From UBA1189 sp964570685 (GTDB lineage Bacteria; Bacteroidota; Bacteroidia; Bacteroidales; Bacteroidaceae), in the NCBI GenBank assembly GCA_964570685.1, contig CAZMZC010000011.1, positions 1 to 64,000 on the forward strand: a stretch of 64,000 bases of DNA. The letters are read 5' to 3'. A program made the translations under genes and the position numbers. Of the stretch, positions 48,665 to 55,503 are shown one piece after another (the stretch's first letter is position 1; every line of letters starts with the position of its first letter). The notes beneath the pieces are model-generated. The model saw only the letters and a list, made by a program, of their open reading frames with translations. It did no database searches and was not told the origin of the DNA.

Positions 48665-51508
48665 ATGAGACACCATAAAACATCCTTAGTGGCTTTACTG
48701 CTACTATTCTCTACATTTGCCCACGCCAATGATATGCTCACATTGCGCGGAAAGGTTATTGACAATCGCACTCGCAAGGATTTGGTTGGAGCCACCGTAC
48801 AGATACTTTCCGCCGACAGCACCTTCATTGCCGGTTGTATGGCACAGTGCGACTGGATAGATGGCAACGAGAAATGGCAGACGGCAGACTTTACACTGAA
48901 CATCCCTAAGCAAAAGGGAACGTATATCCTACGTGCCGACTTCCTGGGTTATGAGACATCATACATCACTCTCTCCCTAAACACGCTGGGGCGTAGGGAA
49001 TACAATCGCGACCTCCCGCCCATATATATGAAGGAGAAGGCAAAGGAGCTGGGCGAAGTGACCGTCAGTGCCAGCAAGGTGACGTTCTACTACAAGGGCG
49101 ACACGGTGGTATACAATGCCGATGCGTTTGTTGTCTCTGAGGGTTCGATGCTCGATGCCATCATAGCACAAATGCCAGGCGTGGAGCTACGCTCGAATGG
49201 CGACATCTACCATAATGGCCGAAAGGTGGAGAACTTACTGCTGAACGGTAAGGAGTTCTTCCGTGGCGACAATCGGGTGATGCTTGACAACCTACCATCC
49301 TACACCGTGAAGCAAATTAAGGTATATGACAAGTTGGGCGACTTGAGCGAATTTCTCGGTCAGGAGTTGATTGGCGACAAGCAGTATGTAATGGATGTGC
49401 AGCTGAAAAAGGAGTACAACGTAGGTTGGATTGCCAACGCCGAGGTGGGAGGCGGAATAGCCGATGCCGTATACACGGGCGATAGTCCCTATCTGGTTCG
49501 TCTCTTTGCCATGCGCCATAGCGACCGTACACGCTTCACGGCATACGGCAATGTAAACAATCTGAACGACAAGCGCAAACCAGGCAGAAACGATGGATGG
49601 TCGCCCGATGCAATGATGGGAGGAATACGTAAAGAGGCTACAGGCGGTATCGACTACTATGCTGATGACAACGACAAGAAGTGGAAGGTAAACGGCAATA
49701 TCCAGCTGTCGCACACCAACATCGACGAGCAGGAGACCACAAGCCGTACCAACTTCTTGCCCGGTGGAGATACCTATGAGCGCATTGTCAAGGCTTCGAA
49801 GAACACTGCGCTGCAACTGAGCACCAGCCATGCACTGAACTTGAAGTTCTCTCAGCTCGCATTGAACATCAAGCCCTCGGCAAGCTATCAAAGGTATAAC
49901 AATACGCGCTCAACAACATCACAGACCTTTGCCGACACGCTAATAAACAGCTATATATCCAATGGCCTTACACGTGGCTACCGACTGAATACCGCATTGT
50001 CCGCCGATGGAGTGCTGAAGTTCAAGGGCACCTCTGACTTTATGGAACTTACGGCCAGCGCACGTTACAGCAATGCGCATGATGAGGAGTTCGACCGATA
50101 TACATTAAAGGTCGGCAGCGATGACAGGGCTTCACAGTATTCTGACCGCTATTTCAACAACCATCCCGACCATAACTTCTCTTACAATGCGGGAGTGCAT
50201 TATATTACCCGAATAAACCAACAGTTGAATTTCACATTAGGATACGATTATGAGCATTCCGACAATGTACGTCATTCTTCACTCTACCTGTTGGACAAGT
50301 TGTATAATGCGACAGACAGTGCCGCCTTATCTTTGGGCGAACTGCCTTCAATGCGCGAGTATGAAAGTACCCTCGACCCTCGTAATAGCTATACGAGCCA
50401 TTTAGTGGGCAACAGCCATATTATCACGCCGATGCTACAATACTTCAAGAAAAACGAGCGAGGCAAGTGGAACGCTTATGCCCGATTCCCCATAACCCTG
50501 TCAGCCCGCAATCTTGCCTACAGTCGAGGCGAGATAGACACGCTCATCCATCATCGCACTACATTGTTCGGTATTAGCGGCAACTACCTTACTTGGGAGA
50601 GTCTGGACAAGAAATATAAGGTGTTTGCCTCATATAATATACATTCCTCACTGCCCGATTTGATAAATATGGTAGATATGTATGATGACACCGACCCATT
50701 GAACATCAAAGTGGGGAATAGTGATTTGAAGAATGCATATACACATACCGTACGAATCGTTGGCTCGAAACAGCTGCACGAAAAGGGAATGGTACACAGT
50801 GCGCAGTTTGACTACAAGTCTACAAGCAACGCATTTGCCGTATCCAATATGTATGACAGGGAAACCGGTGTGCGCACCAGCAAGACCTACAATGTCAACG
50901 GGAACTGGAGCAGCGATGCAGGCTATGGATTCATGGCTATGCTCGGAAAGAACAAGCGCACCATATTCGTCTCTACAACACAAGGAACTTTCAGGCAAAG
51001 CGTCGACCTTGTAGGTACTACCGCAATGAACCGATTGGAGCAAAGCACTGTACACACAAAGGCTATGCAAGAAAAGCTTTCATTGGAGTACAAACGCGAG
51101 ATGTACAACATAAAGCTGAAAGCCAATGGTAAGTGGAGCAACGTAAGCAGCAAACGAGACGGCTTCGCTACGCTCAATATCTTTGACGTAGATTATGGAG
51201 TCTCGTCCACTATGATGCTTCCCTATAAGATTGGTCTCACCACGGACTTTACTGTCTACACACGCCGTGGATACAACGACGAGATGTTCAACACCGACCA
51301 ATTCGTATGGAACGCCCGCCTGACCAAGAGCATCATGAAAGGCAATCTGGTATTTATGCTCGACGGCTATGACCTGCTGGGTAGCCTCAGCAACATAACC
51401 TACACAATCAATGCACAGGGACGTACCGAAGTCAGACGAAACGTATTGCCACGATACGCCATGCTACACGTACAGTATAAATTTAATAAACAACCGAAGA
51501 AAAAATAG
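48665..51508 (+). CDS. TonB-receptor-like outer-membrane beta-barrel protein with CarboxypepD_reg N-domain
   Basis: A 947-aa exported outer-membrane protein: signal peptide MRHHKTSLVALLLLFSTFAHA, an N-terminal carboxypeptidase-regulatory-like fold (MLTLRGKVIDNRTRKDLVGATVQIL, about 24-110), a plug-like domain (VVYNADAFVVSEGSMLDAIIAQMPGVELRSNGDIYHNGRKVENLLLNGKEFF, about 150-200) and a long C-terminal barrel ending MLHVQYKFNKQPKKK. This matches the outer-membrane beta-barrel family (OMP_b-brl_3) related to TonB-dependent receptors; a TonB box was not identified and no SusD partner is adjacent. A 68-bp leader shared with the next gene and a nearby ECF sigma factor point to common control. The transported substrate is unknown. 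Confidence 0.88.
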   Translation: MRHHKTSLVALLLLFSTFAHANDMLTLRGKVIDNRTRKDLVGATVQILSADSTFIAGCMAQCDWIDGNEKWQTADFTLNIPKQKGTYILRADFLGYETSYITLSLNTLGRREYNRDLPPIYMKEKAKELGEVTVSASKVTFYYKGDTVVYNADAFVVSEGSMLDAIIAQMPGVELRSNGDIYHNGRKVENLLLNGKEFFRGDNRVMLDNLPSYTVKQIKVYDKLGDLSEFLGQELIGDKQYVMDVQLKKEYNVGWIANAEVGGGIADAVYTGDSPYLVRLFAMRHSDRTRFTAYGNVNNLNDKRKPGRNDGWSPDAMMGGIRKEATGGIDYYADDNDKKWKVNGNIQLSHTNIDEQETTSRTNFLPGGDTYERIVKASKNTALQLSTSHALNLKFSQLALNIKPSASYQRYNNTRSTTSQTFADTLINSYISNGLTRGYRLNTALSADGVLKFKGTSDFMELTASARYSNAHDEEFDRYTLKVGSDDRASQYSDRYFNNHPDHNFSYNAGVHYITRINQQLNFTLGYDYEHSDNVRHSSLYLLDKLYNATDSAALSLGELPSMREYESTLDPRNSYTSHLVGNSHIITPMLQYFKKNERGKWNAYARFPITLSARNLAYSRGEIDTLIHHRTTLFGISGNYLTWESLDKKYKVFASYNIHSSLPDLINMVDMYDDTDPLNIKVGNSDLKNAYTHTVRIVGSKQLHEKGMVHSAQFDYKSTSNAFAVSNMYDRETGVRTSKTYNVNGNWSSDAGYGFMAMLGKNKRTIFVSTTQGTFRQSVDLVGTTAMNRLEQSTVHTKAMQEKLSLEYKREMYNIKLKANGKWSNVSSKRDGFATLNIFDVDYGVSSTMMLPYKIGLTTDFTVYTRRGYNDEMFNTDQFVWNARLTKSIMKGNLVFMLDGYDLLGSLSNITYTINAQGRTEVRRNVLPRYAMLHVQYKFNKQPKKK

Positions 51509-51520
51509 CCGATGTGAAGA

Positions 51521-51588
51521 AAAAGTCCTACCTTCGTGTAACCTTTCGGCAAGTTGTCTTGTCTAATAGACGGTGACACCAAAGAAAA
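51521..51588 (+). promoter_or_regulatory. duplicated promoter/5' leader, copy 2
   Basis: Identical to 48567-48634 at 65 of 68 positions, starting 12 bp after the barrel-protein stop codon. TACCTTCG is at 51529-51536. The differences (CTAGT/CAAGT, AATTGG/AATAGA) fall in the loop between the complementary GTGTAACC and GGTGACAC segments. Confidence 0.8.
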
Positions 51589-51626
51589 CAGACAAAATGA
51601 ACAAACAAACTAAAACAACGAACGAT

Positions 51627-52337
51627 ATGAAAAAGTTTTTCAAAGTGCTGCTACTCGCAGCTGTGGCATTGATGCCGGTGATGGGAATGGCGCAAAACTT
51701 CCATTCTCCAGAAGCACAGTTTGAACGCGCAAGACTGAAACAGCAGTATGAGGACTCGGTGGCTGGAGCGCGACAGGCACAATTGGATATGCACGCCGAA
51801 AAGATGGCACAGCTGGAGATTAATGCCCAAATACGAAAAAACAATGCCTTCCGGGGCGAGGATGTACTGATTGTACTGATTATAGTTTGTATTATTGCAG
51901 CAGGCATTGTCGTTCTCGTCCTCTGCCTGCGCCACTCACGCCGCAAGGCTGAAGACCACAAGGAACTTATCAACAAACTTATCGACAATAACCTGCTGAA
52001 CTCTACCGAGCCTATTAGCAAGGATGCCATCGAGGCGTTGATGAAGCCGAAGAAGACAGAAAAGGAGCGATTTATAGGCGATGCTACATTGCTGGGACTT
52101 GGTATAGGATTATTTTTAGGGTCTAGTGCGATACACGGTGGTCCTGAAGATTTTCTGAGATTTGCAGGAATGATCCTTGCAAGCTTAGGCCTGCTCCGCC
52201 TCATCATCCGTACTATAACTACAATCATTGAGCGTAAAAATGCAAAGCGTGCGCTGGAGAGAAAGCTAATGGAAGAGGCTGTACGCAGACAGAGAACCGA
52301 GACCGTGCAAGAGGCTGAGATTGTAGAGGAGAAGTAA
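51627..52337 (+). CDS. membrane protein, DUF6249-like
   Basis: From the ATG at 51627 the protein has 236 aa and starts with a signal-like helix (MKKFFKVLLLAAVALMPVMGMAQ); an ATG at 51597 would add ten residues and cannot be excluded. A charged coiled-coil-like stretch (FERARLKQQYEDSVAGARQAQLDMHAEKMAQLEI) precedes a strong membrane helix (DVLIVLIIVCIIAAGIVVLVLCL), then a cytosolic loop and two further helices (ATLLGLGIGLFLG, FAGMILASLGLLRLIIRTI) and a basic/acidic tail. It resembles DUF6249-type proteins that in Bacteroidales often neighbour an ECF sigma factor, as here; family name from memory and only fairly sure. The leader duplicates that of the upstream barrel gene. Confidence 0.7.
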   Translation: MKKFFKVLLLAAVALMPVMGMAQNFHSPEAQFERARLKQQYEDSVAGARQAQLDMHAEKMAQLEINAQIRKNNAFRGEDVLIVLIIVCIIAAGIVVLVLCLRHSRRKAEDHKELINKLIDNNLLNSTEPISKDAIEALMKPKKTEKERFIGDATLLGLGIGLFLGSSAIHGGPEDFLRFAGMILASLGLLRLIIRTITTIIERKNAKRALERKLMEEAVRRQRTETVQEAEIVEEK

Positions 52338-52352
52338 AATCATATTGTAATC

Positions 52353-52436
52353 TGAGCAAAGCGAAGAATCTCTTTTTGGCACTTTTAGAGATTCTCGGAC
52401 AAACCGAGCGCAAGCATTCTTCGCTTCGCTCAGGAT
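52353..52436. repeat. TGAGCGAAGCGAAGAAT dispersed repeat hairpin
   Basis: TGAGCAAAGCGAAGAATC (52353-52370) faces GCATTCTTCGCTTCGCTCA (52414-52432) and an inner AGAATCTCT/AGAGATTCT pair completes a long hairpin. Its end AGGATGACAAA supplies an ATG (52435) in frame with the sigma-factor gene; words of this type are common between genes in gut Bacteroidales. Confidence 0.7.
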
Positions 52437-52494
52437 GACAAAACCGAATGGCCCTAATTTAGAATTCAGAATTCAAAATTCAGAATTAAACACC

Positions 52495-53037
52495 GTGTCT
52501 ACTCCCGAAGAAATACTCCTGATCTCCCGTGTGCTGCTCCTGAACGATGAGCGGGCATTCGGCCGTCTGATGAAGCGGTACCTGCGCCCCGTGCGCCACT
52601 ACTTCCTCATACAGACGGGCGGCGATGAGGCGCTGAGCGACGACCTCACGCAGGAGACCTTCATCCGGGTGTGGCGCGGGCTCGACACCTACAAGCGGCT
52701 CTCGGCATTCGGCACGTGGGTATACCGCATCGCCTTCAACACCCTGCAGAACCACATCGCAGGAGCCAAGCACCACCTGCGCCTCGACGACGAACACGTG
52801 GCCCATACCCTGCAGACGCTGACCACCGAAACGGACTACAATGCCGAAGAGATTGCCGCCCTGCACCGCGCCATAGCCCTGCTCAGCGAAGGCGAGAAGA
52901 CCTGCATCACCCTCTTTTACCTGGAGGAGATGAGCATCAAGGAGATAGCGGCCGTGACCGAGATGTCGGTCCCTGCTATCAAGACGGCCCTGAGCCGCGG
53001 ACGAAACCATTTACGAACCCTACTGACCGAAGAATGA
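52495..53037 (+). CDS. ECF-type RNA polymerase sigma factor
   Basis: Sigma-70 family, ECF group, 180 aa from the GTG at 52495 (VSTPEEILLISRVLLLNDERAFG). Region 2 is LMKRYLRPVRHYFLIQTGGDEALSDDLTQETFIRVWRGL and region 4 is LSEGEKTCITLFYLEEMSIK followed by EIAAVTEMSVPAIKTALSRGRNHLR. The frame is open from an ATG at 52435, but those 20 codons (NLEFRIQNSELN) derive from AATTCAGAATTC-type and CGCTCAGGATGAC-type intergenic repeats, so the GTG is preferred. The next gene encodes a small membrane protein, the usual place for a regulator of the sigma factor. Its regulon is unknown; the twin leaders upstream are the obvious candidates to test. Confidence 0.92.
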   Translation: MSTPEEILLISRVLLLNDERAFGRLMKRYLRPVRHYFLIQTGGDEALSDDLTQETFIRVWRGLDTYKRLSAFGTWVYRIAFNTLQNHIAGAKHHLRLDDEHVAHTLQTLTTETDYNAEEIAALHRAIALLSEGEKTCITLFYLEEMSIKEIAAVTEMSVPAIKTALSRGRNHLRTLLTEE

Positions 53038-53113
53038 CTATTATAATATAGATGTTTACCTATATGCAAAATGTACGATTAACTTAGAAGATTCACGCAA
53101 ATGTTTTTTTATT

Positions 53114-53248
53114 TCACACAGATCTCACAAATCTCACAGATGGCGCGTCGCTTCGCCCGCGCTTGTCGGCTTTGCCGAGTGTACACATCCCGGAGGGAAG
53201 CACGAGCGATAGCAAGTGCTCTTCGTGAGATTTGTGAGATCTGTGTGA
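53114..53248. repeat. 24-bp perfect inverted repeat between sigma factor and membrane protein
   Basis: TCACACAGATCTCACAAATC... at 53114-53137 is the exact reverse complement of 53225-53248. The 87-bp interior is G+C-rich with further CGCG and CGGCTTTGCCG dyads. The 53038-53348 spacer (311 bp) holds no gene other than this. Confidence 0.85.
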
Positions 53249-53348
53249 GACAAAAAATTCAGCGTGAAAGAAGCCTTTCAAATCGTACGGTTCGATATAA
53301 TTTGTATCACCTTACTCTATTAGGAGGAGAATAAAAAAGAAGAAAATT

Positions 53349-53735
53349 ATGAACAGCGAAGACAGACAGATAAGAGCATTGCTGCAGAAGGCAGACACCA
53401 CGAGTAGCGAGCACGAAGCCCAGTTGCACGCCCGCATCATGCGCCAACTCCCCTCACGCGGCCTGCGCCGCATATACGTGGGCCTCATCTTCGCCCTGCT
53501 GTGGGGAGGCGCTCTCGCCCTGCTCATCTGCTACTGGCAGCCTATAGCCACATCGATACTTGCCGTAGCATCCTCGCTGCTCGACCATCAGTTGCCCACC
53601 ATAGAGACCTTCACCACCTTTGCCCTCTGCATAGGCGGCATCGTGCTCGTCGCCACGCAGAGCCACGATGTGATGAACGAATACTACGAACGCGAAATAC
53701 GCAGCATGCTCGATGAGTATGTGAAGATGGGGTGA
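53349..53735 (+). CDS. small two-TM membrane protein, possible sigma-factor regulator
   Basis: A 128-aa protein with a charged N-terminal cytosolic part (MNSEDRQIRALLQKADTTSSEHEAQLHARIMRQLPSRG), two membrane helices (IYVGLIFALLWGGALALLICYW and TFTTFALCIGGIVLVATQ) and a short charged tail. Its place directly after an ECF sigma gene and the topology (cytosolic N-terminal region, membrane anchor) suit an anti-sigma-type regulator, but it has no recognised zinc-binding HxxxCxxC anti-sigma motif. DUF5056-like by memory only. A terminator follows at 53756. Confidence 0.65.
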   Translation: MNSEDRQIRALLQKADTTSSEHEAQLHARIMRQLPSRGLRRIYVGLIFALLWGGALALLICYWQPIATSILAVASSLLDHQLPTIETFTTFALCIGGIVLVATQSHDVMNEYYEREIRSMLDEYVKMG

Positions 53736-53755
53736 AGAATCTAATCCCAAAGACA

Positions 53756-53786
53756 AAGGGCGCACTTGATGGTGCGCCCTTTTATG
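53756..53786. terminator. bidirectional rho-independent terminator
   Basis: AAGGGCGCAC (53756-53765) pairs with GTGCGCCCTT (53772-53781), loop 6 nt, followed by TTAT on + and preceded by complementary T-runs on -. It separates the sigma/membrane gene pair from the convergent trxB. The stem resembles the yidC terminator (AAGGGCGCAT). Confidence 0.9.
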
Positions 53787-53804
53787 TCATGAAGTATAAA
53801 TGTA

Positions 53805-54734
53805 TTACTCTGCCAAGAACTTCTCTACCTCGAGAGCTGCCTTGCAACCGCTGCCTGCGGCTACGATGGCTTGGCGGTAGCGCGGGTCGGCCACGTCGCC
53901 AGCGGCATATACACCAGGCACGTTGGTGGCAGGCGAAGCGCCTTGGGTGATGATGTAGCCAGTCTCGTCAGTGTCGAGGTACTCACGGAAGATCTCGGAG
54001 TTGGGGTTGTGGCCGATGGCGAGGAAGAGGCCGTCGATGGCGATGTCGTAGTGCTGTTCATCGGCTTCGCCCTTGCGACGTACCACGTGGGCACCCTCGA
54101 CGCCATTGTCGCCGAAGAGGCCGGTGACGTTGTGCTCGAAGAGTACCTCAATCTTGGGGTTCTGCATCACGCGGTCCTGCATGATTTGGCTGGCACGGAG
54201 GTAGTTCTTACGCACGATGAGGTATACCTTGCTGGCGAGCCCGGCGAGGTAGCTGGCCTCCTCGCAAGCAGTGTCGCCACCGCCCACTACGGCTACCACC
54301 TTCTTGCGGTAGAAGAAGCCGTCGCAAGTGGCACAGGCGCTGACACCCATACCGGCATATTTCTTCTCATCGTCGAGTCCGAGGTACTTGGCCGATGCGC
54401 CTGTGGCGATGATGATGGTCTCGGCTTCAATCTCTGTGCCGTCGTCTACGGTGACGTGGAAGGGGCGTTGCGAGAGGTCGGCCTTGGTGATGATACCGCT
54501 GCGTAGGCTGGCACCGAAGCGCTCGGCCTGGAGGCGCAGGTCGTCCATCATCTCGGGACCGCTGATGCCCTTGGGGTAGCCGGGAAAGTTCTCGATTTCG
54601 GTAGTGATGGTGAGCTGTCCGCCCGGTTGCAATCCTTCGTAGAGGATGGTGGGGATGTTTGCTCTACCTGTGTAGATGGCCGCCGTGTAGCCGGCAGGGC
54701 CTGAGCCTATGATAAGGCATTTGGTCTTTTCCAT
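53805..54734 (-). CDS. trxB: thioredoxin-disulfide reductase
   Basis: FAD/NADPH enzyme that keeps thioredoxin reduced. 309 aa, usual length. FAD-binding IIGSGPAGYTAAIYTGRA (8-25), redox-active CATC motif in ACATCDGFFY (about 134-137), NADPH-binding VVGGGDTACEEASYLAGL (about 150-167) and the C-terminal FAD motif GVYAAGDVADPRYRQAI (about 280). It is the last of three co-directional genes ftsK-lolA-trxB with gaps of 54 and 85 bp, although the 85-bp gap is filled by a CGTTAATCG repeat. Confidence 0.97.
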   Translation of the reverse strand: MEKTKCLIIGSGPAGYTAAIYTGRANIPTILYEGLQPGGQLTITTEIENFPGYPKGISGPEMMDDLRLQAERFGASLRSGIITKADLSQRPFHVTVDDGTEIEAETIIIATGASAKYLGLDDEKKYAGMGVSACATCDGFFYRKKVVAVVGGGDTACEEASYLAGLASKVYLIVRKNYLRASQIMQDRVMQNPKIEVLFEHNVTGLFGDNGVEGAHVVRRKGEADEQHYDIAIDGLFLAIGHNPNSEIFREYLDTDETGYIITQGASPATNVPGVYAAGDVADPRYRQAIVAAGSGCKAALEVEKFLAE

Positions 54735-54773
54735 TGTGTATATTATTTAGTGTTTAGTGTACCATCCGGATGG

Positions 54774-54822
54774 TCGTTAATCGTTAACCGTTAATCGTTA
54801 ATCGATCACCGTTAATCGATCA
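54774..54822. repeat. CGTTAATCG/CGATCACCG low-complexity repeat
   Basis: GTCGTTAATCGTTAACCG and TTAATCGATCACCG are each repeated two or three times between lolA and trxB, similar to 5953-6017. Confidence 0.75.
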
Positions 54823-55449
54823 CCGCATATCAATCACCTCATCCGCAGGGCTGTCTTTCTCCTGATAGGTGAAGGTGTGCTGGGGGAAGGTGAGACCGTT
54901 GCGCATGGAGCGCACCTCTATCTTGTATTTACGTTCGTCGGGGAAGACGAGCTCGAGAGCAGCAGGGGTGCCTTCGTTGTTCAGATAGATATTGAGGTCG
55001 GAGAGCTCCTGACGGTCGTTCTTGGCCTTCAGGTGCACCAGATGCAGCAACTTGCCGTTGACAGTTTTCTCACCTCCATCGGTGGCATCAAAGTTTTCCT
55101 GATAACTATCGAGCAGGAGATAGGGATTGATGCTCTGCTGCTCCTCTGGTGTAGGTTCGTTGATATACAGCTCGCTATATTCGTTATCGAGCTGCAGTGT
55201 CCACTGCGTAGTACCATCGTACCAGATTTTCATTTCATCAGTAAGGAAGCAGAATTTCTTGCCCTCGATGAGTAATCTGCCACTGAGGCGCACACCATCT
55301 TCGTTGATGCGGAAACTGAGATCTACGCCTTTCTGTTCGAACTTGTCGGCCGCTTTCTGGAGCCACACCTCGGCAGGTCCTTGGGCCGAGAGGGGCATCG
55401 CAAGGAGCATTGCGCAGAGGATGGGAAGTATTGATTTAATTCGTTGCAT
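54820..55449 (-). CDS. LolA-like outer-membrane lipoprotein carrier
   Basis: Periplasmic chaperone-type protein that would carry lipoproteins to the outer membrane. 209 aa with signal peptide MQRIKSILPILCAMLLAMPLSAQ and the alternating strand pattern of the LolA fold (VDLSFRINEDGVRLSGRLLIEGKKFCFLTDEMKIWYDGTTQWTLQLDNEYSELYI). Divergent from E. coli LolA but the fold segment KIWYDGTTQW and its place directly after ftsK, as in many Bacteroidetes, support the call. A DNA-translocase neighbour is not functionally linked. Confidence 0.85.
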   Translation of the reverse strand: MQRIKSILPILCAMLLAMPLSAQGPAEVWLQKAADKFEQKGVDLSFRINEDGVRLSGRLLIEGKKFCFLTDEMKIWYDGTTQWTLQLDNEYSELYINEPTPEEQQSINPYLLLDSYQENFDATDGGEKTVNGKLLHLVHLKAKNDRQELSDLNIYLNNEGTPAALELVFPDERKYKIEVRSMRNGLTFPQHTFTYQEKDSPADEVIDMR

Positions 55450-55503
55450 AGGAAAAACTACGATTTACGTTTGGCAATTGATGAACGACCCTACAATTAC
55501 AAT

